From contig CANTFL010001416.1 in the NCBI GenBank assembly GCA_947650285.1, forward strand, positions 62,001 to 126,000: 64,000 nt of DNA, given 5' to 3'. Below the pieces are notes generated by a model. The model was not told where the DNA came from and did not search any database. It saw only the letters and a program-made list of their open reading frames with translations. Of the stretch, positions 12,740-24,437 are shown one piece after another. Positions within the stretch are counted from its first letter, which is position 1; each line of letters opens with the position of its first letter. This DNA is from Hyaloperonospora brassicae. Lineage: Eukaryota; Oomycota; Peronosporomycetes; Peronosporales; Peronosporaceae. The translations under genes were made by a program, and so were the position numbers.

Positions 12740-13335
12740 ATTCGACATCGGGCCCAAGCTAAAGCGCACCGCGGCAACATTAATTCGTCCTGGAATTCAT
12801 TCCATGGAGATGTTTTGCTACGCGAAAAAGTACACCCACCTCGTCAATCTTTGCGAGAGATGTGAACTGTTTACGGCCGTGTGTAATGGCGCATGGTCAT
12901 TATACACAACGAACGGTCTATCTTTCAGGATACAGACAAAAAGCTTATCCAGTGCATAAGTTTATAAGAACTGGTTCCTTGTCATGCAATGAGTAATTAT
13001 GCCCAGCTGCTTGCAGCTGCCGCGACTGATATCAAACGACCGCTCTGCACCGTCTGTATCATAATGCATCAAAGAGCAGTTAATTGAAAAATCGCTGGCG
13101 TCTAAGATCACATGGAAAGATCTTTCCTTCTATGTGATAGCATGTAGGTACTATTGCGTTGATCTCTTCTTAATAACTTCAAAGGACCGCCGACAGTCAG
13201 CGTTCCGTGATCTCTTCGCATTTTTTCTGAGTAACATGAAGGATGCACAGCCATCTCGGCGTAGTTTCCCGAGTACTTGTGCAAGTACGCCGCTAGGCCA
13301 AGGAATTTACAAAGTCCGTTGACATCCACTGGCAC
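12740..13335 (-). pseudogene. Ty3/gypsy RT-connection and RNase H remnant
   Basis: 13335-13240 (minus) reads VNGLCKFLGLAAYLHKYSGN, the connection between reverse transcriptase and RNase H. Farther on, about 13115-13000, comes VILDASDFSINCSLMHYDTD, which contains the DAS catalytic aspartate motif. About 12925-12750 reads RPFVVYNDHAPLHTAVNSSH and LSQRLTRWVYFFA, the second RNase H motif, where TDH has become NDH. In-frame stops occur after several of these blocks. Confidence 0.7.
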
Positions 13336-13338
13336 GGG

Positions 13339-14134
13339 TCAGCCGGTGATCGCCTTGATCTTTCCGGGATCAGGGCGTATGCCGTGTTTACCCACGATGC
13401 ACCCAAAATGTGGTATTTCGCTAGCCACGAATATACACTTCTTGACGTTGGAGTACAACTTATGCTTGCGCATGAGTTGAAGTACCTGACGAACGTGTGT
13501 TATGTGAGCCTTCACGTCCGTCTTTCCTTCCATATCCCGTTTATGGACGAACAAATTGTCAGTAGTGACTCGGCGCGAAATCCCGCACCGGTCTGAACAG
13601 ATTTGTTACACATCCGTTAAATGCGTCAGGGGCGTTACTCAGCCTCTGTGGCATCACTAGACACTCCCATAGCATACCGCTGGGGGTGCTTACTGCTGTG
13701 TGCTAGATGTCCTGCTTACGCATGAGGATATGATAGAATCCATCCATCAGATCCATGGACGAGAAGATGGTACTCTTTGACATACCATCTATGATTACGA
13801 CTTTCTTCAACAACGGTGTCTGAGCTGATACCTTTGCGGCATTCACTTTGTCGAATGCGTGCACTATCCGCCATCCTCCTGTGGCCTTTCGCACACAGAA
13901 GGTCGGAGAGCTGTGAAGGGATGTTGATTCCCTCACATGGCCCGCTGCGATACGATCGGCAAAGAACTTGTCGATCGCTAGTACTTGTTCACGAGGCAGT
14001 GGCCACTGCTTCATGACACAGTACTTCGAGCACGGTTTGAGCTCGATATCGTGTCGAGTGCCTTTGTTCTTAGGCAACTCGCAAGGTACGGATTCAGGAA
14101 ACACATCCTTGAATTCGATCAAATGCTTATACAA
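13339..14134 (-). pseudogene. Ty3/gypsy reverse transcriptase, degraded
   Basis: The frame 14134-13703 reads FKDVFPESVPCELPKNKGTR, then HDIELKPCSK, RESTSLHSSPTFCVRKATGG and WRIVHAFDKVNA, the standard N-terminal fingers of gypsy reverse transcriptase. It goes on to SMDLMDGFYHILM, which carries the first catalytic aspartate block. After a gap in which the YVDD-containing palm is not intact, 13554-13339 reads HKLYSNVKKCIFVASEIPHF and GIRPDPGKIKAI, the thumb region. The missing catalytic box and the frame breaks make it non-functional. Confidence 0.8.
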
Positions 14135-14419
14135 AGGATTTGCCTGAAGCGACTACCAGTATTGAGACGTGTATCGTCCAATCCGAGTCTTCTTATCGAG
14201 GACGCTTTCGTCCATCGATGAGATGCTGAGAACCCGTTCGTTCTCAGCAAACACTGCTGCCGACTGAATATTGGTCACATACTCGTCCTCTATGACGCGC
14301 ATGCAGATTTTTCTTGAACTTGCCACTACGCACATCAGGCAAAAACCGGGTCGGTTCGAGCGTTGGCAATTGAGTCATCTCCGAAGTTAAATTTGGGGGC
14401 AAAATCAAATCAAGGTTTA

Positions 14420-14539
14420 AGCCCCTCTCCCTTTTTTTCCAGTTTTCTTTCTGGTTTTCTTCTTTTACTTTTTCCCACAAGGTTGTGGGGAAAAAACCTC
14501 CTTACTACTATTTAGGGGGTTTTTTTCTTCTCGAGGGGG

Positions 14540-14573
<34 letters not shown>

Positions 14574-14712
14574 CCCCCCACTTCCCCCCCCCTCCTAATA
14601 ATTTTTTTTTTTTTTTGGGTGGTGGGGGGTTTTTTTTTTTTTCCCCGTTTTCTCCCCCCTTTTTTTTTGGGGGGGGCGGCGCCCCCGCTTTTTTTGGGCG
14701 GGGGGGGGGGCA
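14420..14712. repeat. Homopolymer block (T, C and G runs)
   Basis: Nearly 300 bases are built of long T runs alternating with C and G runs, including an uninterrupted T run of over 30 bases near 14545-14573. No other part of the window looks like this, and it sits inside the gypsy element. It has the appearance of low-quality sequence joined at a gap rather than a biological repeat. Any protein read from it (Lys/Pro/Gly only) is meaningless. Confidence 0.75.
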
Positions 14713-14739
14713 AAGCTGGATCAGTAGGTCGCTCCGCCC

Positions 14740-15830
14740 CTACTGACCCGACCGTTTTTTGACGTTCCGCTGCCTTTCTTGACAGTCAGTCGATAATTCC
14801 GCTCAGTGTCGCGATACGCCGCGCGTGGGGAACTACACTCATATGCGTAGTGGTCTAACTTCTGACAGATATTTTACCTTTGCAATCCCTTTTGCTCGAA
14901 GATCGAGGTTTCTCGCTTTAAACATTACTGAGTTCCATTGGTACCAGGACCATTAACCTCTTGTCGTCTGGGTGGACGATAGGAGCTCGAACTATCCTAA
15001 CCCTGTCTCAGGCTAAATTACTCTGTTTATGCAGCTGAGATTGCTTGTTCAAGCGTATATAGCTCCAAGCGGAATAGTTATCCCCTTACAGGGGCCTCTG
15101 AGAGGCTTTGCATGGATAAAGTAACCCACCTATGTTCATTGACCGGGTTGGCCGTTATACTACTCCCGAGAAGTCGTGTATGTTGAGCGTAAGCGTGCAC
15201 ATCACGCTAACCAAGTTTGAGTTTCAGGACCTCTGACCGAGCCCTATACTTATCCCGTGGCGGCTTAAACGTTTGTCTAATCCGGGTCTTGAAGAGCGCC
15301 TACGACCTAAATGCCTATGGGTCGTACATCTTAATGACAAAGCCCAATTTTTGGCACGTCCTGCCAAGTGGGCTTAAATGTGAGTTGCATTTTCTCATCG
15401 TCAATACGACGAGCCATAATAACAGGAAGCCTTCCTTGACTCTTCCGTATTTGCAGAAATATACCCTCAAGGTTTCGGGTCGACGCGCATGCATCGGCCC
15501 TTGATAGAAGACTGAACCTTCTTGTATCTCAATAGTTCAAACTGTTGTAAAACTTGTTGATTGGACTAGGCTAGCTTTTGCATCGCCGTGTCAAGTTCAT
15601 GCTGAATCAACTTGGCGACAGCAAAACGCTGTTGGTCCCTGTCTAGTGTAGACAGCATGCTTCAAGTAATAGTTGATCCTACATCCGAACTCATCCGTTC
15701 GGCCGCACTCCATTCGAAGTCGCTCAAATTGGAGTAGATTTCACTGGTTCTGTGAAATCTGTCGCCATCATCGTCCAACATGAACATGTTAGACGAAAAA
15801 GTTGCGGTTCTTGGAAGGAATACAAAGTGC
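14740..15830 (-). pseudogene. gag remnant with zinc knuckle
   Basis: On the minus strand, 14870-14835 encodes ICQKLDHYAYEC, giving the C-x4-H-x4-C half of a retroviral-type CCHC knuckle; the first cysteine is lost. The next residues (SSPRAAYRDTERNYR) continue in frame for about 20 codons. Further upstream, around 15500-15360, RPETLRVYFCKYGKSQGRLP and DDEKMQLTF read like a structural protein segment. Stops and frame changes separate the pieces, so nothing here can make a full gag. Confidence 0.5.
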
Positions 15831-15837
15831 TACCAGG

Positions 15838-15921
15838 TGTAACAGGGCACTAGTGGCTACGCACTGACAACAGTGCGTAGCGAGCTCTTACTGGCTTCAG
15901 TAAGAACTAGTGACCTTGTTA
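15838..15921. repeat. LTR-type terminus folding as a three-way palindrome
   Basis: The sequence starts TGTAACAGGG. An outer stem pairs 15840-15854 with 15906-15921 (one mismatch, one bulge). Inside it are two hairpins: 15856-15866 with 15871-15881 (11 bp, ACAA loop) and 15886-15893 with 15898-15905 (8 bp, GCTT loop). Reading the minus strand, the terminus ends GTTACA and is followed two bases later by TGGTAGCAC, a possible primer-binding site. This fits the inner end of a 5' LTR for the gypsy element. Confidence 0.65.
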
Positions 15922-16070
15922 TTTAGCGTACACTGAACGTGCTGAAAGGAAGACTTAATACTAGATTACTAAGTGAAGTATGAGAAAATGAAAACTGTAC
16001 TTATAAATTTAAGTCCTGAATGCGTCTTGCCTTACTAATCCTCACTTAACAATATTAAAGCATGTGTAGT

Positions 16071-16123
16071 GACGTCTACTCACCACCCGTTGCGCGCGTC
16101 TAGCAGCGATTAATGGGTTGATA
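16071..16123. repeat. Dispersed repeat core, copy 1
   Basis: This 53-base segment starts GACGTCTACTCACCACCC and ends GGGTTGATA. It is nearly identical to 62881-62933 and, inverted, to 62034-62086; a more diverged inverted copy is at 30711-30760. In each copy the two ends can pair over 5-7 bases. Confidence 0.7.
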
Positions 16124-16139
16124 TAATGGTATTGCTGAC

Positions 16140-19100
16140 TTGTGCGGATGTTCGAAGCCGGGCGACTGCATAGGGGCGGAGTCAAAGCGTCTGTTTTACC
16201 AAGCGCCATTTCTTCTCTACGATCAGCTTCTTGGCAGCAGAGTACGCGATGGCGTGACTCCCGCGAGAGACAACGAGGATGTATCGTCAACTTATAGCTT
16301 GCAACGTGCGTGCAATGACAGGTATTCGTAAAAGCGCTAGTAAAAGGCACGCGCCGTATGAATATCGCGTAGGATTGTCCGCAGTGGGCAGTAGAATCGA
16401 GAAGTCACTTGAAGTAGGACTCACAGGCGCTACAACGAAAGCGAGCAGGTCTAGGGCACAGCTTGGCGACAGAGAAGACTCACCTGCGAAGGATTGCAAC
16501 GAGCTCTTTTGCTTGCGTCAGCGTCAGGTGGAACTCCTGAAAAAGTCGGCACTAGATGGTGAACAGCTACGTGGATACTCGAGCTGCTACCAGCTTCAGT
16601 TCGCCACTTCTGGCTTGCGGAGGGTTGGCTAGGGCTACCACGGCAACTGGAGCAAACTCTGTGATCGAAGTGTTGTTCGGACCAGAGGCTCATACCGTCA
16701 CATTCACGATTGCAATCCATCACGACCGTGCAACTGCAGCCCGTGCGACTGCAGCCGCTTTTCTCATCCGCTCATCACTCAAAAGCTGGCGAATAGCGGC
16801 TCGCACAATGTCCCATAGTTGATGCCGTATTCGACCATATCGATGTAGTGTCATTCAGTGACACTCAGGCTAGTCTTTCAAAGGCAATCGATTCGGAGAT
16901 TGATACTGAGACGCGCCGTTTTCGGAAGCGGCTCCAAGCTCGGGTGTGTGACGAACACATGGGCATGATGCTACTTTTGAATGAAAAGGTTTGACACGGT
17001 GAGCAAAATCAAGTCGCCGGAGCTGTGATTGCGACCCGTCGCACTGATGACGGCCTCTAATCGTCGATGATAACAGAAGAAAAGAACGTGGGGTCAAGAA
17101 CCGCCTGTTCCTTTCCACGATGTCACCTGCACGAATGTGCGGTGCGTTCGATCAACATGTATCAAACCTTCTTCTTTGCAACACGATGCCGCCCCTTCGA
17201 CGTCGTGACCGAATCATCATCTCATCGCACAATCTCTCTTCATTACGTGCTCGAAGCACTCGCCTTTTCGTCTCGATGTACTCGCGCTGGGCAGACCCAC
17301 GCCCAGTACCGACGCTTGCGTTTTTACCTTTTGACAGTCCACGATGAGCGCGTTCTCGCACATGGTCCACCAATGCTGTACGAGCCGCCTTACAACATCA
17401 GACGTGGCGGCCGCGAGTGTGCCCCTCGACACTCGGATAAAGTCCATGACTCACGTCCGTTAGCTGCGTGATCAATGGAAGGAGAAATGGCTAACAAGCT
17501 ACCAGACATTACTTGCTTCGGAGCTTTCTCTACCCGATCGTGCCACCACATGATGAAATTGATTCGGAGTAACCGGGAGAGGCCGAATACCAAAGAACGT
17601 CTTGCCGTTGCAGATCAGGCATGTTGTCGCAAGCTGCCAAGCTGCTTCGACGAACTGCGGTGCGTGTCTACAGTCGCTCGAACGTCATTGCTCGCCAGCC
17701 AAAAAGACCGCAGCTGACCGAACATCGCGAGAGGGGTGGTAGAAGACGTGTTCCAACGAGTATGCCGTGCTTGATTGCACGTCGATCGCATGACGACCAC
17801 GCACACAAACCTGAGGAACGTCAATTTATAGGGTGTCGAACGGCCAGCGTATCCTAGCTCGTTGCAACGCTCTTCGCGACCAGGCGTTCTTGCACTCACG
17901 AGCCTATGAGTGTTGTCACTTGTCGGCACTTGCTTCTGGACGGATGCGCGCATAGCTGACACAACTTGCGGCGAAGCAAAAGCCAAAAGCGTGGTACTAC
18001 AAGTCTTGTCGACATCAGGCGCTCTGCTTTCCTGAGTCATCCTCCATCGCACGGCGTTTTTCAGGCTGACGGCTGAAGCTGAGGTCGCAGTGTAGTACAG
18101 CTTTCGTGAAACGCGCACTTACGTGGGTGCTAAAAAACCGAAAAGCGGGAGCATTTCGTGGTTTTGCATTGTCACTGGCAAAACTTGCAGAAACGCCGTG
18201 CACTTACACAGCCAGCGCAGTTGCTACAAGATAAGTCACGGAGTTAGCGCTAGGGTAGAACTACGTACGAAAGTGTGCGTCGTCCTGCATACATGGCCAT
18301 GGCAATCGTGGCCTCACAAGACCTAGCGACTTTTATAAGCGATTCCAGTGGAGAGGGACTTGCGGGGATTGCGGCTTGGAAGCGCTCTTCTCTGCCAGAG
18401 CATGCCACGGATTAGCCCGCACATTTTTTGCGTCGAGCTGGACCGACGGCACCTCGAGTGCGCCGTCTGTTGCAGCGCAATCGCGCTCCTGAAGCAACAC
18501 CGTCGGTGCGAAATCGCTTCGCCACATGACTGCGTCCGCGATCCTGTAAACGGTCTTTCTGGGCCTTGCGCATATAACGTATATACGACGAACGTGGCTC
18601 ACTCATCAACAGTCATCGACAACAATCGCGTCCAGACAACAAAGATTCGCCACAGAAAGCGAGTCGTTGCTGTCGTCTTTTTTTGCAACAGCGAACTAGC
18701 TCCATTGCGTCTTCTGCTCACTATGCGCTCATACAAACCGTCAGTCTAACAGCTATCCAGAGACCAGTCGGCTGCCGAAACTGGACGTCCGCGTTCTCTG
18801 CGCAAGTGGTGACACGCGCCCACTCGCCTTGTCCGTACAGCGTCGCTCTCGTGCTTCACGCTGCATGTTTGCAAACATGGGTCCGAGAGCGCATTAGGCG
18901 GTTCGCCACTGCCTTCTTCTGCTCGTTCAGACTTGCACTCGAGCGAGCACATGTCTCTCGCTTTCTCTCTCTTTTTCTCTCTTTCTTTCCAATCTCTCCT
19001 GTCCATCAGCTGCATTACTCGCGTGTTCAGAAACGCCGCGCATCCACCCATGCCGACATGTCTATCGATCTGATTGAAGGCACAGCAGGAAAAGCCCGTC

Positions 19101-19459
19101 TGCGTGAACCATCGCGCAAGCAACGGTAACCGTCTCGACTGGGCGACTGACTGCAAACGCGCGACAAAAACGAGTCGCACAAGGAAACGCTTTTGCCGTG
19201 TCGACAGTCTCCAACCACTTCTGCGCGGTTGTCGTCGTCGTCGTCGTCGTCGTTGACGTGGCCGTCGTCGCGCTTTTGTTGCCGACCCATCGCCGCCCTT
19301 GCTGCAACATTAGCGCGAAGTTCCCGGTATATCCCACCCCCTCCGTATGTCTCTCGAGGGGGCTAGGGGAAGCCATTAAGCCAGCCAAGTCTCCCTGTAT
19401 TGTCATATTCCTTCCGGCCTCTCCCTACTCACTGACGGACGGACGGACGGACGGCCGAG
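16140..19459. other. Unassigned GC-richer interval upstream of the flippase
   Basis: Base composition here is closer to genic than to repeat DNA, and open frames of 130-167 residues exist on both strands (17067-17471 plus, 17615-18118 minus, 18683-19129 plus). None shows a domain, a signal peptide or an in-phase splice partner that I could recognise. A short ACGG tandem run lies at about 19435-19454, directly before the flippase start, within a C/T-rich leader. I record no gene here but cannot exclude a spliced one. Confidence 0.35.
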
Positions 19460-22400
19460 ATGCACGTGGAGTTTGCCGTGCCCTCGCCCTCCGACAGCTC
19501 CACGGACTACCACCAGCTCGACATGGCCAGCGGCCAGACGCCCCCGTGCTCCGTGGGCACCAACGACCCGCCGTCGATGCACGCGTCGGTGACGTCCCAG
19601 GCGCATCCGCACCGGAGCACGCGCCGAAACAACACATTCAATGGCGCGCCCAACGAAGAAGAGCAGCGCAACATCATATCGCTGCGGTATCGTGCCGACA
19701 GGTACGCATCTCTACATGCAATTAGGCCCGCAAAGGACGTGGAGTTGCTTCATGGCGGTGGTGGCGGAAAAGCACTTTTTTGACGACCAAAAAGTGCAAT
19801 TTTTGACATGTGGTTTTTTCTCGTGCTTTGTTGTTGATTGCTTTTTTGACGACAGTATGGCCGACTCGGTCGCGTCGGATACGAAATCGGACGCCGAAGC
19901 CAAGTTGTGGAACTTGTTTGAGCAAGTCTTTTGCTTCCTCAAGGGCATGACCATCTACCAGACGCGACGACGGCTCAAGTTTACGATCGTGTCGCAGACG
20001 GTCATCAACTCGCTGCGTATTTTCCCCATCATCTTGGGCCTGAGCTTCCAAGCCACTGTGCCTGTTCTCATTCTGTACGTCACACTCGTGCTGGGCTGGC
20101 ACGGCACCAAGTTCCTCGTGCCCAAGTTTCTGCTTAGCTACAAGATCGGCATGCAGCTCACGCTGCTCGTGGACGTCATTTGGTACTTTAAGGGCTACAA
20201 CGGCAGGCTCAATAGTGTCAGCAGCGGCACTTCTGTGCTCATGCAAGGGTTTTTCTCCATTCTGCTGACGATGCTGAACATCATGGGTTTCCTGTATGGC
20301 TGGAAGCTCCGGCGAATCGTCAAGGCGGTGCAGAATCAGCGAGAATGTGACCGCGCAGCTCTCGCGACGATGATGCCGTCCCCGCAACGGACCACTTCGG
20401 TGCACCAGACGCTGTCTGTGAACCCGTCGGCCGGGGAGGTGGACAAGGATGTGGGCCCGTCAATGCGTCGCAAGTTCACCGTAGGACCGGGCGTTGCGAA
20501 GAAGAGAGAGCGGCGCAGTCAGGCAGGTGTGTCGTCAAGGCTGCCTGGTGTTTTAATGACCAGAACGCAGCAGAGAAAGGAGGCGGAGGCTCAAGAGGCG
20601 GCACCCGTATTCTGCTCCAACTTGATCGTCACGAGCAAGTACACGTACTACAACTTCCTGTTCGTTTTCCTCAAGATGCAGTTCAGTCGCCTGGCGAATC
20701 TGTACACGACGATTGTGGTGGCGCTGTGTTTCTTCGACTTTTCGCCGGTGAGTCCCGTGGCTAGTCTGACGCCGCTGCTGATTGTGTTTGCGACGTCTGC
20801 GCTGAAGGACGTGAGCGAGGATCTTCGCCGCCAGAAGGGGGATGCCACGGTGAACTCTAGGTCGGCGCACATTGTTCGTCACGATGTGGCAGATGAGGTG
20901 ATACACATCGACGGCACTTGGCAAGATATTGAAGTTGGTGACGTTTTGGTAATGAAACACGGCGACCAGGTTCCTGCTGACTGTATCTTGTTGGCGACGA
21001 GTCGCCCCGATGGCCGGTGCTACGTGGAAACGGCCAACTTGGATGGTGAAACAAACCTAAAAATTCGCCAAGTGGCCAGCTGCACGAAGCACTTTTGTAG
21101 CGCTGAAGAGATTTTGGAACGTCACAAACTTGAGGTGGAGATTGATATGCCGAACAAGGATTTGTTTTACTTTGACGGTGTGTTGAAGCTCGAGAAAGTC
21201 GGCCACGGGGCTGCCGCGAATGCTAAGGAGGATCTAGAAACCAGTTTGACGATGGGCAACCTGATTTTGCGTGGAAGTGAATGCCGCAACGCTGAGTGGA
21301 CGCTTGGACTTGTGATCTACACGGGCAAAGAGACTAAGGTTCAGATGAACTCGGTTGCTGTGCCTCTGAAACGTAGTTTTGTGGAGAAGACGTTGGACAC
21401 GATGTTCGTACTGGTTTTGATGCTGCTTTTTGCAATCTCGATTGCCTGCACACTGGGCAACAACAACTGGAATCTGGATCTGGCCGAAGATGCTACGCCG
21501 TGGTACATCCAAGAAGAGACGAATGGCTACATCTTTTTGAGCTACGTGATTCTGTTCAACAACTTGATTCCGCTGTCCATGTACGTGACGATGGAAGGTG
21601 TGCGATTCGTTCACGCACGCTATATCGAAAATGACGTGGAAATGTACGATGCGAAGACCGATACACCAGCCCAGGTCCGCAACAGCAACATTAACGAAGA
21701 TCTCGGTCAGATTCAGTACATCTTTTCCGACAAGACGGGCACACTTACTTGCAACGAAATGATTTTTGCAAAGTGTACCATTGGCGGACTGCGCTACAAT
21801 GACGTTGAATTTGACTCTGCGAAACAAGTTAGACCCGGCACAAAGTTTGACGATGGTCGATTGCTGGCGCGTCTGGACTCGAACCATTCAACGAAGCAGG
21901 AGATTCACGATTTCTTGTTGTTGTTGACAATATGTAACACCGTGATTCCTGAGTTAAATGTTCCGTCGTCACCTACATCAGATAGCGATTCGTGCTCAGC
22001 CCAGACTCCGACGATCAAATACAACGCGTCGTCTCCGGATGAAGAGGCGCTTGTGCTGGCTGCCGCAGACCTCGGCTACGTACTGACTTCGCGTGACGGT
22101 CCAATATGCCACACTATCATTCGGGGCACGCCGATGTCGTTCGAAATTCTGAATGTGTTGGAGTTCAACAGTGATCGAAAACGTATGTCAGTGATTGTGC
22201 GATTTCCCGATGGGGAGATTGTGCTCTACTGCAAGGGTGCTGATGATATCATTTTTGAATTGCTGTCGAAATCACAGCCGCAGGGCGTCTCGCACGTGAC
22301 ACGCGGCCACCTCCAGGAGTATGCATCGGAAGGTCTCCGGACACTGACGACAGCTATACGGCGCCTTACGCAAGAGGAATATGAACAGTGGAATCAGTTG

Positions 22401-24437
22401 TACCGCCAGGCGGAATTCTCGATGGAGGGACGCGCCGGTAAGATTGCTCAGGTCTCTGCCATAATTGAGGTTGAGCTGACGTTGCTCGGTGCGACGGCTA
22501 TTGAAGATCGACTGCAGGACGGCGTGGAGGAGTCAATTTGTGCACTGCGTAAAGCGGGCATCAAGTTCTGGGTGCTTACGGGCGACAAAAAGGAAACTGC
22601 GCTAAGTATCGGCATGTCGTCCCATGTGATTGACGACAACATGGACGTGATTGTATTGGGCCAGCGTGACAAGGGATCTTTACGCACGAGATTGGAGGAG
22701 TTGTACGTCGATCTTGTTGAAGACAAGTGGGGCTCCGACGAGACTTCATCGGCGGTTAGTGTGCTTTTGGAAGCCTTGAAGCGAGCAGTTTTGTACTTGT
22801 GGGATCTTGTGAAGCTGGCTCTGCTCGGACGCGACGAAGAAGCCGAGGCCCGGAAGAAACGGAGACGGCAACCGCGCCGGGATCATGCTGGTGTAGCTGC
22901 ACCGGCAGGTGGTAGTTCTTTCCAGCAGGAAGACGTATATCCGGCGCCACCGAGACGCGATGTGTCTGAGATCAGCTTGGATCGAGATTTGTGTGACCAT
23001 GACTTTGAGCCAAAAACTGATGCAGTTACCGGTGGCACTGGTAGTATGAGCAGTGGTGAATATGTGGACGAGGAGCTGGAATTTGCAATGGTGATTGACG
23101 GCAAAACACTCGCGCTTGTGCTTGACGATGACATTAAGTACCTTTTCTTGGCAGTAGCTACGCAATGCAAGTCGGTGATCTGCTGTCGTTGTTCCCCCGC
23201 TCAGAAAGCGTCGGTGGTGAAGCTTGTTACGGAGCCTACTCTCATGTTTTCTCCGGGCAATATTACGCTTGCGATCGGCGATGGTGCAAATGATGTACCG
23301 ATGATTCAGGCCGCGAATGTGGGTATTGGCATTAGTGGAAAAGAGGGCCGCCAGGCTGTACTGTCCAGTGATTACTCAATCGCCGAGTTCCGGTATTTGA
23401 AACGCCTCCTCTTGGTTCACGGCAACTACAGCTACAAGCGGATTTCCAAGCTCATTTTGTTCTCGTTTATGAAGAACGTGGCGTTATCTCTGTCCAACTT
23501 TTTCTTGGCGATGGAGACAATGTACAGCGGTTTGCTGATGTACTTCAGCATCTTCTTTACGCTGTACAACGCGCTCTTTACGACGATTCCGATCGTGGTT
23601 ATTGCCATGTACAATCAGGACGTGTCTCCTGCTGTGCTGATGCAGTACCCGACGTTGTACGTGAACGGTCTGAAAAACAGGTCGTTCAACTGGCTCTCCT
23701 TTTTCGGCTGGTGCGGGCTTGGCGCGTGGCACGCTTACGTTGTGTACTCAGTACCATTCTTTTCGAACGGCTCCGTCGTTTGGTACTTTTCGAGCGATTC
23801 CGCTAAGATCCAGTTTGACAAGCGCGATTTGGGTCTCTGGGCAAACGGTGTCGCATCGTATACGTACTTGATCACAGCCTCGACGGTGCAGGTCTCGCTA
23901 ATGACTAGTAACTGGACACGGACGAACGCCATTTCCACTGTCGGCACTCTGGCGTTCTATTACTTGTTTACCGCATTCTTCTGCGCCGTGTTTGGATGGA
24001 CTTCGACCGACTTTTACGACACAGAGGTTGGCTACGGCGTAGTGGGCCAACTTGTTGGCGAATGGTGGTTCTGGCTCGGCCTTCTGTTTACTGCAGTGGT
24101 AGCTGTCTTGCCGAATTACATCGCAAAGGCCGGGCGAGTGTTATTTTATCCGGAGCCATCTCATCTCATGCGCGAGTGGAATCGTTTGGCCAAGGGCGAA
24201 GACGCTGCCATCATGGCGAATTCTCCGCGACTTGTACGCCGCAACACGGGCTTTGCTTTTTCACACTGTCCCGGTGAAACGGAGATGGCGTTGGGTATCC
24301 ACCAGAACAGTACTACGAGAGACCAGTCGCGAGCGGGGCTTTTGTCGGACTGTGCAGAGGTTGGCGTGCGTGCGCTGTCGCTGTCTTCATCCACAGCAGA
24401 CGGATCTTCGCCGCGCTCCCCTAAAGCATCGTACTAG
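19460..24437 (+). CDS. P4-type ATPase (phospholipid flippase) with extra N-terminal membrane domain
   Basis: Exon 1 is 19460-19701; the intron 19702-19855 (154 bp, GT-AG) is followed by exon 2 to 24437, giving about 1607 residues. P4-ATPases use ATP to move phospholipids from the outer to the inner leaflet. The family entry motif TSKYTYYNF is at about residue 340. DGET of the actuator domain is near 477 and DKTGTLT near 706, with the phosphorylated Asp. KGADDI, TGDKKETA and GDGANDVPMIQAANVGIGIS (near 1222) complete the nucleotide and hinge sites. C-terminal membrane helices follow. Between the hinge motif TGDKKETA and GDGAND lies a basic, low-complexity insert of roughly 150 residues (KKRRRQPRRD). 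Unusually, residues about 120-240 contain several hydrophobic spans before the normal first helix. The chosen ATG gives an in-phase join at the only intron. Confidence 0.92.

Larger units (their letters stand above)
12600..15838 (-). mobile_element. Decayed Ty3/gypsy LTR retrotransposon (minus strand)
   Basis: The order on the minus strand is LTR-type terminus at 15838, primer-binding-like TGGTAGCAC two bases inside it, gag remnants with a zinc knuckle, reverse transcriptase, then RNase H. Coding order and motifs match Ty3/gypsy. The frame is broken by many stops and shifts, and a homopolymer block interrupts the gag-RT side. No integrase (HHCC or DDE) is readable below about 12600 and no matching 3' LTR was found, so the 3' end seems lost or too diverged to see. 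Confidence 0.72.

Noticed and set aside
14465..14713. Lys/Pro/Gly-rich small protein on the minus strand
   Set aside because: Pure translation of the homopolymer block.
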